In this document: in pieces, positions 10,845 through 22,627 of the stretch
How positions within the stretch are numbered: position 1 is the first letter of the stretch
How the letters are laid out: each line of letters begins with the position of its first letter
Source of the DNA: Wurfbainia villosa
Taxonomy: Eukaryota; Streptophyta; Magnoliopsida; Zingiberales; Zingiberaceae
Direction of reading: 5' to 3'
NCBI GenBank assembly: GCA_025175895.1
Contig: CM046007.1
Span: forward strand, 28,849,913-28,913,912
DNA: 64,000 nucleotides
Translations under genes and position numbers: made by a program
The notes under the pieces: model-generated
Told to the model about the DNA's origin: nothing
The model's input: the letters and a program-made list of their open reading frames with translations, nothing else
Databases searched by the model: none

Positions 10845-11318
10845 AAGATTTGGTGAAACCACCAATCTAGCACGTTTTGGTTTTATTTTCGTATTTTTCG
10901 ATTCGTATATTTCTTAGGTTTTTGTTTCCCGCACTACTAATCCAAGACCAAGTCTTGGTACATAGTTTTTTGTTGTGTTTTTGCAAGTACTAATCTCCTT
11001 CGGAGTACCTCACGATCAAACGAGCATAACTTTTGCTACAAGTGGACTCACGAAACGATCTACCCACCAAATCGAAGCTCTTTGAAAGATCTACACTTCT
11101 TACTGGGGGTTTACCCCCGTAACAAGCTATTTCCAGCCCCAAAATCCAACATTTAGTACCCTTTCGGGGACATCGAAGGTCGTAAGTTTCAAATTTTTGT
11201 TGGTTTCTTATCCTCCTTATTTATTTCTGTTTTTTTTCCTATTATTTCCCGCATTACTAATCCAAGACCAAGTCTTGGAATTCTCTTTGGTTTTTATTTG
11301 TGTTTTGCAAGATACTTA
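10845..11318 (+). other. E7 leader with duplicated hairpin
   Basis: Non-coding leader between PBS and gag. A segment containing GCACTACTAATCC and the hairpin CCAAGAC-CAA-GTCTTGG occurs twice (hairpins at 10942-10958 and 11262-11278). The copies flank about 300 bp that also hold GGGGG-TTTA-CCCCC near 11105. The second copy ends TTTTGCAAGATACTT just before the gag ATG, and the first also runs into TTTTTGCAAGTACT. The middle block therefore looks like an extra module bounded by a leader duplication. Confidence 0.7.
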
Positions 11319-12792
11319 ATGGCTCACATTGAGGGATATAGCACCACCCGACCTCCGTTCTTTAACGGAGATGATTTCCGTTATTGGAAAGGTCGGATGG
11401 AGTGTTTCTTGAAAACACAAGTCGAGACTTGGATAATAATCCAAACTGGCTTTGCTTTACCCACCAATGATCAAGGAGAGCCATTGGATTTCAACAAGTG
11501 GACAAATGCAACCAAGAGGCAAATCGAAGCCGATGCAAGAGCAACCCAAATATTGCAATGCGACTTGTCCAAGGAGGAACTCAACCGCATCGGACCATTC
11601 ATTAGCGCCAAGGACCTATGGAATAAATTAATTGAGCTACGAAGGAGCGTCCGATGCTAAGGTATGTAAGCGTGACCTTCTTTTCAATAAGTTGTATAAC
11701 CTCAAGATGCAGAACACGAGGCGGCAACGCAACTACACGCCGCGTCGGGACATTGTCAATGGCCTACACACCATCGGACACAAGGTCGAAAACCGTGACC
11801 TACTAAGGTACGTTCTTAATTCATTTCCTAGGACTACCTTGTGGGCATCCATGGTCGATGCCTACAAGGTCTCTAAGGACCTATCGAAGCTTAGGTTAGA
11901 TGAATTATTTTCCGAGTTTGAACTTCACGAGCAAACTAACGTGATCCGGGCCGAGAGAGGTATTGCTCTACTTGCAGGACAAAGAAGCAAGCCACCTACT
12001 AGGCAAGTAGATGAACTCGAACCCGAAGACAAATCCGAATCCGAAGAGGAGGCCATAATAGTCAATATTGTGCGGAGAATAGTTCGACAAGAAAGAAGGA
12101 AATTGAAGAATGAGAACCAAAAGAAAAAGGGAGCAAGGAAAGCCTTCCATGCAACTTGGGACAACAGAGAAGACATAGCTTACATGGCAAGAACGAGGAG
12201 TCCGAGTCAATCCGCCGAGTCCAACTACAACTCCGACTCGACTCAAGATTATTTCGAGAGAAAACTCAAAGCCGGACCAAAAGGGAAAGTTAAGGTTGAT
12301 TTCTCTTTAATTAGTACACTTTACGATACAATTAAAGCTTAATAGAAATTAACTAAGTCCGAGTCTAGGGTTGAGTCGTTACTTGAGGAGGTTGAAACCC
12401 TCAAGCAAGAGGCTACTCTAATCTCTTCAACTAGTCAAGTTCAAGAGAGAAACTCAACCCAAATTGAAAAACTTGAGAAGGAGAATTCTCTCTTGAAAGA
12501 CCAAGTTCAAGAGGTCGAGGCTAGGTTGGAAAAGTTCACGTTGGGATCTAAGAACCTTAACCGACTACTTGGAACCCAAAGAGCCGTGTACAACAAAGCC
12601 GGACTCGGATTTAAGTCAAAGACTACGAATAGGTCTTATATGTCTATCGTAAATCGTAGTCATCAAAGAGTCCAAGCATGGGTCCCAAAGGTTTTATTAA
12701 ATTCACATATTAGGACTAATAAGTATTGGATTGCTCTGGTTCTAGTTCTTTATTTGAATAGACCTTATTGGTTCAATGGTCTAGGGAGCTAA
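11319..12792 (+). pseudogene. gag: gag of E7, frameshifted and lacking its zinc knuckle
   Basis: ATG at 11319 (MAHIEGYSTTRPPFFNG) opens a copia-type gag with the capsid-like motif FRYWKGRMECFL (about residues 25-36) and the conserved LWNKLIEL. A 2-nt loss at about 11640 shifts the frame; the next frame runs to about 12342. Another indel there restores a third frame carrying the coiled coil and the conserved tail (MSIVNRSHQRVQAWVPK), stopping at 12790-12792. At about 12085-12110, where E13 and E15 have CYEC...GHIKSEC, the sequence passes straight from RRIVRQERR to KLKNENQKKK, so the CCHC knuckle is deleted. Packaging by its own product is therefore doubtful. Confidence 0.85.
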
Positions 12793-13910
12793 CACTAAAA
12801 TAGTATACCCGCTTACTTAGCAAAACCATTGCATGCTTAGAATTTCATAACTTGTGAACTTACTTAGAATACGTACATAACCAACTAAAATCCTTCGAAA
12901 AGATTGAGCCTCGGGGAGCCTCTTTTCATAAATAACTAGTTAGTCAACTCTTGATAATATAGTATCAGGACGCGGCGAGATGATAGTACGTTAGGGAGAC
13001 AAAGTCTCGTGTATTCGAGCTAGATAAGGCGTATCTAGCTTGGTGCACTTGACCGAGTGGAACTAGCTGAAGCTACCTCGCCGTATCCTAAACTAGTTAG
13101 ACCAGGAAGTAACCCTAAGTGACTTAAGTGATATTTTCTTGAATTTGGCTTTGTCTAAGGAAGTGGTCGTTGTTCCGATCAAAGAAGGCCCCTGTGCCTC
13201 GCCACGACCTGGAAGCCAGTTTCTCGAAAAGTGACTTAACGATCTAAAGGTTAAATCTGAATCTAACCCAAGGTTGACTATCTTTAATCAATTTAAAATC
13301 ATCTCACAAAACATATAAGGTGAACAAATTATGAGACACATAGAATGGGTGAGATGTTAAGGATAATTGAAATATACTTGAAACAATCCCTTCAAAATAC
13401 TACTTATTTTCTCAACTATTGTACTTAACAACTCTGAGGCCAAAGTTTAGCGCCCCCTACATCTCTTATACTTCATATATTTAACTAAGGGGGAGAGAAA
13501 ACTAATCTTAAGGGTTATATTATAAATCTTTAGATTATTGGTGCAGAGGGACACACCTCGAACCAATCTATCTAACTATTGCTAGACGCATGCTTGGACT
13601 CATATTTGATTTATCTAGATGCATTCATAAACGACATTGTTTTAAACCCCTATTTTATACAAAAACCCCAACACTCTTTTTTGATTTATGGCAAAAGGGG
13701 GAGAAGAGCGAAAGTTAAGGGGGAGTAACACAAAATTTCATTTTGAAACACAAAATTTGTTTTTGAAAACTAAAGTATCTCTTTCAAAACTCACCTAGGG
13801 TTAAGGGGGAGTTTTGGTTAAGGGAGAGTTTTTGGGAATGACATTCATCATCTACTATATGTGTTTTATGCTTTAATTTCCCTTAACTTTGTGTTGGTTT
13901 GCCATAGATC
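12793..13910 (+). other. Spacer and 3' region of E7
   Basis: No gene. Conserved elements: GCTAGATA/TATCTAGC stem-loop (13018-13040), CATCTCAC (13300-13307) with GTGAGATG (13349-13356), and GGGGGAG stretches at about 13490, 13697 and 13805. In E13 the first part of this spacer separates gag from pol; here it joins directly to 3' sequence, which marks the missing pol. Confidence 0.75.
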
Positions 13911-13921
13911 AAAGGGGAGAT
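13911..13921 (+). promoter_or_regulatory. E7 polypurine tract
   Basis: AAAGGGGAGAT immediately before the 3' LTR start; slightly shorter than the tracts of E1 and E14. Confidence 0.8.
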
Positions 13922-14997
13922 TGTTAGTGCAGGGCACTAGATAATCGAACTGTTTTTGATTATGGCAAAGACACAAAGTTAAGTTTATATTGTTATCTCA
14001 CGAGCTAAATCAAGTGTGCGTAAAAGTACTAAAGTCGAGTGAAGGCTAGCGACACCCGGAGGAAGCCGTGGTGGTCGGGCGACACTTGAGTGAATTCGGA
14101 GGGAGCCGAAGGAATCGAGTGGAAGGCCGGAAGCGAGAGCTACTATCGAGGTAAGCTCGTGTGAGTGAGAGATTGTAAAGTCGTGTCCTCTTTACGGGGA
14201 CGACCGTAGGCGACGATTCGACTAAGACTTCCTGTGGAAGGTCTAGGTCGAGATCGGACGGTTAGAAACCGTCGTATTTATCATTTTCCGAGCTAATCTC
14301 TTCTTTGCAGGAAGTGGCGCGTGGATCATTCTTGGACATTAGGCGATCGATTATCGATTGGTGATGAGATGCATCGATCGTATCATCGATCGTGATGAGA
14401 GGCATCCGATCGTGATGGCGACGATTCGGCTTTGCGCTAGGTCAAAGCGGATAACGTTTGTAGCGGCCGCCAGCGATAAAAATTTGGAAAAATTCATGAT
14501 CCGTTCCAAAGAAATAGGAGACAAATTCAGAGGCTAAAGTCTATAAAAGGAGGGGAGGATTCATCTCCAAATTACATCAATTATTCATCAAGTGCTCCTA
14601 CAACGCCAACGCTTCAACACCGTCATAACGCCGACGCGACGCCAAGTTTTGATCTTCTTCGTCGGCAGCAGATTCAAGTAATATTTTTGATATTATATTC
14701 TGTATTTTTATCTTCATAACGAGGTGAGGTAGGCTTGTTGCCTCATCCTCGTATATTCGGTTTTTGTAATCGTTGTCTCCTACCTCCAACGAGGAGGAGA
14801 CGTTTTAGTGCTTTGCCCTCCGTACGCGGTCTAGGACCGATAGGGCCTTGGAGTAGCAACCGCTGGGTTGTGAACCAAGTAAAATAAACGTGTTCATTTA
14901 TTTTCCGCTGTGCTTACTTTGCGTATCGAACGAACGAAAAAGAAAAGATTTACGATCGCTATTCACCCCCCCTCTAGCGACGCTTCTCGATCCAACA
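13922..14997 (+). repeat. E7 3' LTR
   Basis: Starts TGTTAGTGCAGGGCACTAG (one change and small deletions from the 5' LTR) and ends CTCGATCCAACA; 1076 bp. Most of it is near-identical to 9767-10821, apart from the GATCG-rich block at about 14300-14420 and scattered small gaps. Confidence 0.92.
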
Positions 14998-15284
14998 GGA
15001 TCCTCAACCCACCAGGACTTTCTGCTAACTGTCTAGTCCTCTTGACCCAGCTGGACTTCCTGTCAGTTGTCCATCCCTTCTAGCCCAACTGAACTTCTTG
15101 CCAATTGTTCAGTTCTCCCGACCCAACTGGACTTCCTGTCTAGTATATGGTTCTCTTGATCCGGACATGGGAGCTCCGCTTCCTTCGTTCAAGGTTCATG
15201 GCTTGACATGGACCATGACTTTGATACCAATTATTAGTGCCTATAAGATCCACATATCTCCACAATGATATGATATTGTCCACT

Positions 15285-16084
15285 TTTTATAGCCCTCCAA
15301 GCCCTAGCTCATTGAGATCCAGATCTGGGTCAAAGAACCTCATCTCACCAAGATAAGTGAAACTTATCTTAACTTTCTTCAAGTTGAACAGTTTGAATGG
15401 TAGTCAATTGATGGCCTTCATCAGTCGACAGATGCTAGAAGCAATCAACGCCAATAGCCAGCAGTCGACTGTCAGCTTGGTTGCTCCCCTATAGTAAAGA
15501 GTTAGCACAGAAATACGAGTAATGGATATTTTGACGGCTCCTTATCATCCGATCTCGACCTAGACCTTCCCCGGGAAGTCTTAACCGAATCACCACCTAA
15601 GTTCGTCCCCGTACAAGGGACACGACCTCACCACTACTCCACACTCATGCTTACCTCTGGTCCTTTCTGACTTGTCGCTTAGCTTCCAGTCTCCGCCTAG
15701 GTTCCTCGACTCCATGAGATTATCCTGGTGTCGCCCAACCACCACAGTTTCTCGACTCGAGATTCTCCAGGTGTCGCTTGACCTTGGGCTTAGCTTAAAC
15801 ACTTCCTGCACACTTAACACAGCTCATGAGATAACAATAAGAGCTTAACTTTGAACCTTTTCCATAATCAAAACTTATGTTCGATTATATGGTGTCACTG
15901 CACCAACAATCTCTCCTTTTTTGATCTATGACAAACCGATTCAAAGTTAAGGGAATTTAAGCATGAAATGAAGTAGTAATAATATAAGTAGTAAACATGT
16001 AGTACTATAAAATAAGTTTGAAGCTTGTAGTAAATAAGTAAGTGTGAAAGTAAGTGTGAGAAATAAGTATGACTAACTTAGTAT
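15285..16084 (-). mobile_element. E8: truncated LTR plus 3' end of a copia-type element
   Basis: On the - strand the LTR starts TGTTGGTGCAGTGACACC at 15908 and runs to about 15285, near its TATA region, where TRIM-like sequence takes over. A PPT-like run lies at 15909-15924 on +. Then about 160 bp of 3' untranslated sequence follow (CAAAGTTAAGGG, as in E3 and E7) until E9 begins at 16085. The part of the LTR after its TATA box and all coding sequence are missing. Two imperfect CAGTCGACTG sites lie at about 15420-15470. Confidence 0.65.
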
Positions 16085-16429
16085 TGTTGATGCAGTAAGC
16101 ATCACTCATTGGTTTTGATGTATGAACCATAGTTCAAGTTAAGACTTACTCGTGTTCTAATATCAGTGTTAAGTGTGCAGGCTTAACAGGAAGTCCTAGT
16201 AGGTTGTGTTGATCGGATACTAGGCAAATATCTTGACAGATCAGGAGAACCGAACACCAGGCATGAAGTCCAGATGGGTCGAGTGGACTGGACATTTGGC
16301 ATGAAGACCGATTGGGTCAGGAGACCGGACAATCAACAAAAAGTCCAGCTGGGTCAGGTAGATCGGATAGCTGGTGAAGCCCTGGTGGGTCAGATCGGAT
16401 GTCAAGAGTGGTAAGTTCGGCAAGCAACC

Positions 16430-19400
16430 TGTAAGATACTGGAAAATAAAATAACATAGGTTAATGAAGAAATTGACTTATAGAAATTTTCAAGAATTTT
16501 TAATAGTTTTTTTGGATTTAAATGGAGTTTTTATGGTATTTTATGAAGAAAGATTGAAGAGACTTTTATAAAACATATTTGGTTATCTATAATTGGGAGT
16601 TAATGGATTTCATTAACCTAAGGTTTAAATAACTAAACCTAATTTTCCTTTTATTTTCATTACTCCCAATATCAATCACCGCTTTCTGTTTTCCCTTTTC
16701 CCATCGCGAGCCCAACCTTCTTCCCTCTCCCGATTGCACTTTTCTTCCTCCCTCTCGATTTCTCACCATCGCCCTCTCCCAATCCGCAGCCTCTTCTCAT
16801 CCATCGGTCACCGCCGAATCATCACCAGTCGCCCAATCTCCGTCGTTGTGTTCTTCCTCTTTCGGCACCGCCGCAAATCAGATCTTTGTAGCGATTGGTA
16901 GCATCAATCGGGAGCAGTGTTGCAATCATTTGTTTTGGTCAAGAACACTTGACTTCGCTATTTCTTTCCTTCCGATCTTGATTGTAGTTAAGCATCGATG
17001 CCTCACCGCAATTCCAGTAGTTGTTCGCCTCAGTCCCAACTATGAGTAAGTTTGTTGCTGCTCTCTTCTTCCGCTGGCTTGATTTCCTTCACCTCTGTGG
17101 ATTTTCTTCTGCCAATGTCAGCTTCGCAACCATGATGACCAATCATGATTTGGTAGTCCCTGCATGCACGCTCAAGTCGATCACCTACCTTCCGATGGCA
17201 CTGGCAACCTTACTGCTATCACCGTAACTTGCGGTGGTTTGAAGGCCAGACCGGTGAATCAACTATTGTGTTTGCTATAGCTCCACGTTCGATTTTTGGT
17301 TTGTTGGGATGAGTAAACCATGCAAGTGAATTGATTTGGAGAATTGATGAAGATTGTTATAGTTGTGACACCTTGCAGATTGATAGGTAGTGAAGGTGAG
17401 ATATGGAATTGAAGCTAGGTTAGTAAGTTTTGTTTGGTATATTTACAGTTAATATTGTGGATTGGTATGTTGAATTTTTTGTGGACGGGCTGAATGTTGT
17501 AGGTTAGCTATGTTGTAATTATGCATTGGACTTTCCGGATGGGCTGTGGATGATTGGTTTGGGCCAGGTAAGTTTCGATTTGAATTTTATGAATATGAGA
17601 TTATACTTATAGTAATCTTGTTGGTGGTGTTTCAGCTTGGTTGATATAGATTGGATTGTACAGAGCTTCTTTTCTACTGTGGATCAAGAACTCAGAGTTG
17701 AGTAAGCTTGGATCTTAATGTTATAGAATTGACATTTAAATTTTAGTTGGCTGATATGTATATGATGGATAAGAGTGATCGGTTGGTTGGATCACGATTT
17801 ATTTACGTATGTGATGGATTTAGTTTAATTACAGAAAAGTTGAGATCAAGAAGCAGTGCAAAGAAAGCTCGATTTGGACTTTGATTTGTGATAGATTCTT
17901 GGACGTGAAGGCTATAATCAACGGACTTCATATCAGGTGGGTAATATTTCCTACCATGGTAAGGTAGTTTATTATTCTTAGTGCATGAGTTTCTATATGG
18001 TTGATATCGTACCTTGACTCCACTCATGTTATTCTGTGCATGCTACTTAGTTTTTTCACTTTGAGATATACTATTGTTGTTGTTATTATATTTCATTCCT
18101 CATTGCTATAAATTACCGATGTTATGGTATGTGGATCTTTAGATGCTTAACCATGTGTATGTAGCTGGGTATGGTTGTTAATTTGACTCATGTCATCAGG
18201 AACAATCATTCGGGGGTGGGTGATGTCCTTAATGTAGAGTTGGTTGTTGTATCATCTTACCTTTCGTTGTATAACTATTACGGATCATATGTATGTACAT
18301 GGTAGTGTGGGTTGTCGATGGTGTGTCACTACGGACTGGAGGTCCTAGCATGGTTGATTGGTAGTTGTGTACGACTCTCTATGGGATAGAGAGTGTGTTG
18401 TGGAGGTACGTATGTGTGGTTGTGCATTCATTCCATTTACATGCATGTTGGCGACTTGGTCTCCCTTATAGAGGGTCGTCAGTCATCCTGCCTCCATGGT
18501 TACTCGTGGTAGTAGTAACTAGTGTGAGGGCAGTTTATTTGTTGTGCCGCACTCGGCCACTATTGATGGTGGTAGTTGGAGTTGCGTGCAGTTGTCCTAG
18601 GTGTGTAGCACTCGACCACTCATGGGTAATGTCAGTCGGAGTGGCCAGCAACAGGGACCCCCATTGTATAGCTTATAGCTCTTTAGCTTATACTACTTAT
18701 TCATACTGCCCACTTGGCCACTTGAGAGTAGTGATTGTTGTTGAGTTGGGACAATTATCATGTCGTGCCACCTAGGCCACACTGGGGTCGTGGTAGCGAA
18801 TGGGGTATGCAGGCATGACCATGCATTTGCATTGCCATGTGTGAGGGCATTTGCATATATATACATGTGTGTGTGTGTGTGTGTGTGTGTGATTAGTATA
18901 TATAGATACAGTCTATATATGCTTGTTGTGTTATTGCATTTGTTTGTGCTATGTTTGCTGCATTTGGTTGTACATCATCCTGCATGTTATTTGCATGATT
19001 TATACTGTTGTGAGTGAGATACCAGTGTATGAGTTGCGAACTGTTATATGCCTATGATCAGTATTATGATGTTGTATAGGGTTGATTAGGTATATTGATG
19101 ATGTTGCTTATAGGTTCATAGGGCAGTGTACTGATTACATGCTTAGTGATGTTCTTTCATGTTGTATGGGTTATATTGTGACTTATGTGTTCAGGTTGTA
19201 TGAGTTGAAGCGTTGTAGATCTCCAGGTATGTCAGTACCTTGTGTTGTTCGATTGATCTTTTAGAATACGCATTGGTTATATTATACTAGTGGTTATCTG
19301 TTGTACCTTTAGACTGTATATCGTTGACTCTCATGTGATATATATGCATGCATTATTTTCCATTTTACCGCTGAGTTTTATACTCACCACCACAGACCCT

Positions 19401-19829
19401 GAGTTTTCTTGTCGCCCATATAACAGGTAGAAGTTTCCTTGAGTGCTCGGAGCTCCGCCAGTTGATCCCAACTCACGCCGAGTGTATGGATTGTATTCCA
19501 TACTGTTGTATTATTTTGGATTGTTTGTTTTGAGATTTTATCCTATGTTGTTTCCTCATTTAGAGTGTATGGTTGTGTTGTATGTATTTGGCCTTTACTT
19601 GGATTTGATTTGGATGTTGGTTTCGACTATGTCTTCTTGTTGTGTCAAAGTCATACCGGTACACACATATTGGAGTCCTTATATCTTCATTACTTGTTGG
19701 TGTATTCCACAGTGTTTTATGTTTTATCTGTGATATCAAGTATTTGGGTCATGTATAAGTAGTTTAACTCATATTGTCACAAGAGGGTACCGTCCGATTG
19801 ACGAACAATTATACTCTTGGGATGTGACA
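16430..19829 (+). mobile_element. E10: long LTR, probably a Ty3-type solo LTR
   Basis: A 3.4-kb stretch starting TGTAAGATACTGG and ending TGGGATGTGACA interrupts the E9 LTR. The TG...CA ends, length and GATGTGACA terminus recall long LTRs of plant Ty3/gypsy chromovirus-like elements. No PBS follows and no PPT precedes it, so it looks like a solo LTR. A clear TSD is missing (caacc on the left, tagct on the right), which lowers confidence. Inside are a C/T-rich stretch (16660-16840) and a (TG) run. The small open frames inside have no recognisable domain. Confidence 0.55.
18866..18891. repeat. (TG)13 microsatellite
   Basis: About 13 uninterrupted TG units inside E10, preceded by a short ATATATA run. 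Confidence 0.95.
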
Positions 19830-20815
19830 TAGCTGACAGGTAAGCCTCGAGTGGAGAGGTGAGGTCGAGTCCTCTGTAGGGGGACAAAGCTAGGCGTCGA
19901 TCCGACGAAAAGTCCACGTGGGACGTAGAAGTCAAGATCGAGAAGTATTACTACTGCTATCATATTTGATTTTATCTATTTGTGCTAATCTCATTTTGCA
20001 GGGATCAGTCGACTGAATGGACTCCAGTCGATTGAGGTTCAGTCGACTTGGTTTGGTTCAGTCGACTAGATACACAGTTGGCAGGATTAGCTGGTGATCA
20101 ATCGAAGATCTGACACCGCAGTTAGAAAGAGTTTTAGTCGACTGGGGAGTTTCAATCGACTGAAGTGGCAAACTTCCCAATGCGGAGTCGAGTGACCTGG
20201 AGTCGACTGGAGAGTATCTAGTCGACTGGAAGACCAGAAGTTCCATATCGACGGGCTGATGTGGAGTCGACTGGAGGGCATTCCAATCGACTAGAAAAGG
20301 TTTATAAAACAAAGCTCGACTAGCTCCAACAAGAATTCAACTACTACGTCGAAGTGTTGCCTCTATTCATTCTCGTCCACAAGAGCTTTCGTTCCACATA
20401 AAGATGCTTTTCTGACACTCCGTGCCTACTTCAAAGATCCTACTAGTGTCGATATAATTATCTCTTAATTCCTATACTTATTTTCGCTTGTGTACTTAAC
20501 GTCAAGAGAGGGTAGTGTGTTACTCATCTATTACTTTTGTAAAAAACGAAATCCTCCGAAGTCGAGAGTTCTCGAGTTGGAGGGTATATAGTGATTGCCC
20601 ATCGAGGTAGTTCTCGGAAGAGCTATGGGCCTTGGAGTAGCAACCCAGTTAGGATTGTGAACCAAGTAAAAGAAATTGTCTCCATTTTATTTTATTTTAT
20701 TACCGCTGCATACTCTTAATTAATTTCAAAATATAAAAATAAGTTTTTAAAATTTAAAGAAAATTGTAACCTCCGAGATTCACCCCATTCTCTCAGAGTA
20801 TCGCGATCCTACAAT

Positions 20816-20838
20816 TGGTATCAGAGCGAGGACGCTCT
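20816..20838 (+). promoter_or_regulatory. E9 primer-binding site with overlapping hairpin
   Basis: TGGTATCAGAGC two bases after the LTR. AGAGCG (20823-20828), loop AGGA, CGCTCT (20833-20838) form a perfect 6-bp stem that overlaps the PBS 3' half. Confidence 0.88.
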
Positions 20839-20869
20839 GAATTTGGTGCAACTACCATCGAGAGCATTA

Positions 20870-21190
20870 GAATAATTTTCTTTATTTTTCCAATATTAGA
20901 ATAATTTTTAAATATTTTCCAACACTAGAATAATTTTTAAATATTTTTCCAGCACTAGAATAATTTTTAAATATTTTTCCAGCACTAGAATAATTAAATT
21001 AATTTTTTGCGTTTTAGAATAATTAAATTAAATTTCTATATTTTAGAATAATTAAATCAATTTTATGTATTTTAGAATAATTAAATTAATTTTTTGTATT
21101 TTAGAATAATTAAATTAATTGTCTGTATTTTAGAATAATTAAATTATTTTTTTTACATTTTAGAATAATCAAATTAATTTTCTACATTAG
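20870..21190 (+). repeat. AT-rich ~30-bp tandem repeat in the E9 leader
   Basis: About ten units of roughly 30 bp built on TAGAATAATT. The first few have the form CACTAGAATAATTTTTAAAT, the later ones TAGAATAATTAAATTAATTT. It lies between the PBS and the gag ATG. No function is known. Confidence 0.8.
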
Positions 21191-21365
21191 ATTAATTTTT
21201 AATTAATTTCTGCACTTAGCTTAATTTTTATTCTAGAATAAATTTTCCATTAATTTGTGCACTTAGTATAAATTTAATTCTTGCATAATATTATTTAATT
21301 TAAATAACTCTAGGAATAATTCTCAACTTTAATTAAAAATATATTATTAAAATATTTATTTAGGA

Positions 21366-22627
21366 ATGTCACACTTAGAATGATATAGTACCATTCACCC
21401 TCCTCTATTCAACGGAGAGAAGGCGAATGGAATGTTACTTGAAAATTGACCTAGAGGTTTGGTTTTCGATTAGGAAAGAGTTCGTAGCTCCGGTAGACAA
21501 CTGGGTGAATTGTTAGAACTGAAAAAATAGACCACGGATGTTATAAAATAGGCTCATTCAGACTCTAAGGAATTATAAGACAAATTAATTGAATTGTATG
21601 AAGGTACAAATGACACTAGGATAGCTAAATGGAAAATGTTACTAAATAAATTATTTAATTATAAAATGAATGAAAATGAAAATGCTAGTTAACTTCATAT
21701 GAGAATAAAAGACATTTTAAATGGATTACATTTAATAGGACACCAAATAGAAAATTGGGAATAATTAGGTATACACTTAAGGCATTCCCGAGGAACGCCT
21801 TATGGACATCCATTGTCGATGCCTATAAGGTTTCCAGGGATCTTTCCACAATTAGACTAGATGAATTATTTTGCGAACTTGAACTACACGAACAAGCTAA
21901 CTCAAGTCAAACCGAGAATGATATTGCTTTAGTGGCAGGTTCGACCAAAAAGGAAAGAAAAGCGAGAAGTGAGTTTGAAGATGAGTCAGAGTCGGACCCA
22001 AACGGAGAAGAAGAAATTGTAAACATGGTCTGGAAGATGTTCAACCGAAGAAAGAGATTTATGAAGAAGGATAAGAGAGTTATCAACAACAAACTGAGAC
22101 CCTGATCGGAAGTGACCTGCTATGAGTGCAACGGAAAAAAAAACACTACAAATCTGAGTGTGTGAATCTAAAAAAGGAAGAAAAACCAAATAAGGAAAAG
22201 AAGAAGAAAACACTTAAGGCAACTTGGGATGAATCATCCTCAGATGAGTCGGATGCAGAAGAGACGAAGAGAAGCTTCGTGGTATTCATGGTCGATTCAA
22301 GCTTCGGAGCCAAGTCAAGTTCCGAGTACGAGTCCGATTCCGAGTCCGAGAGAAGCCACAGATCCACATCCATTTCTGAAGGACTAGACGAGGTAACTTC
22401 TCCCTTAAAAAATAAGTTGTACAATATAATTGCATGCCTAGGTAGGAAGTTAGCTAAGTCCAAGAATCGAGTCGACTCGCTTCTTAAGGAAGTTTAACTA
22501 CTTAAGGAGCAAGTCAACTCGAAGACTTCGACTTGCCAAACTAAGGATAGAGACTCAACTCAAGTTGCAAAGCTTGAGGAATAGAATTTGGTCCTAAAAA
22601 GGCAAGTAGAAGATCTAACTGGATCGT
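21366..22627 (+). pseudogene. gag: Decayed gag of E9
   Basis: A probable ATG at 21366 (MSHLE) is followed at once by a stop and by loss of the FRYWKGR part, compared with E7. An open frame from 21755 encodes the middle of gag (FPRNALWTSIVDAYKVSRDL, then an acidic stretch). The zinc knuckle begins CYECNGK at about 22120, but a run of nine A shifts the frame, and its second half (HYKSEC) lies in the next frame, open to 22497. The coiled-coil region is cut at about 22627 by E11. Family membership is clear; function is lost. Confidence 0.8.

Larger units (their letters stand above)
9767..14997 (+). mobile_element. E7: complete gag-only copia derivative
   Basis: A 5231-bp element with two LTRs, PBS, a 483-bp leader, a frameshifted gag, the conserved spacer, PPT and TSD ggatc (9762-9766 and 14998-15002). 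It has no pol: about 1.1 kb of non-coding DNA lies between gag and the 3' LTR. The perfect TSD and the very similar LTR flanks suggest a fairly recent insertion. It must depend on another element for protease, integrase and RT. Confidence 0.93.
9554..15284 (-). mobile_element. E6: TRIM-like miniature retroelement, split by E7
   Basis: On the - strand an LTR-like end starts at about 9677 (TATTGAGAGTATGGAG). It is preceded by a G-rich PPT (CCCCCCCTC on +, 9681-9689). The internal region is only about 0.3 kb (9678-9766 plus 15003-15215). A PBS-like TTGGTATCAAAG (+ coordinates 15217-15228) abuts a second LTR end at 15229. Small size, PBS, PPT and no coding capacity fit a TRIM. Both LTRs look incomplete: the left begins at about 9554, and the right gives way to E8 LTR sequence near 15285. 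Class is inferred from structure only. Confidence 0.55.
16085..20813 (+). repeat. E9 5' LTR, split by E10
   Basis: The left piece 16085-16429 holds degenerate TCCAG-TGGGTCAG-GGA repeats. The right piece 19830-20813 has CAGTCGACTG-like sites at 20007-20280, a TTATAAAAC box near 20300, the TTCACCCCATTCTCT version of the C-rich block and the end GATCCTACA. The pieces are contiguous when E10 is removed. Confidence 0.8.
16085..22627 (+). mobile_element. E9: gag-bearing copia-type element, 5' part
   Basis: A 5' LTR starting TGTTGATGCAGTAAGC and ending GCGATCCTACA (16085-20813, about 1.33 kb without E10), PBS, an AT-rich repeated leader and a decayed gag that stops at about 22627 where E11 begins. 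Any pol and the 3' LTR are not in the window. Bases 16080-16084 (agtat) would be the left TSD. The termini and PBS place it with the other copia-type elements here. Confidence 0.8.

Noticed and set aside
18365..18775. A 136-codon frame on the + strand
   Set aside because: It lies inside E10, has low-complexity Val/Cys-rich content and no recognisable motif.
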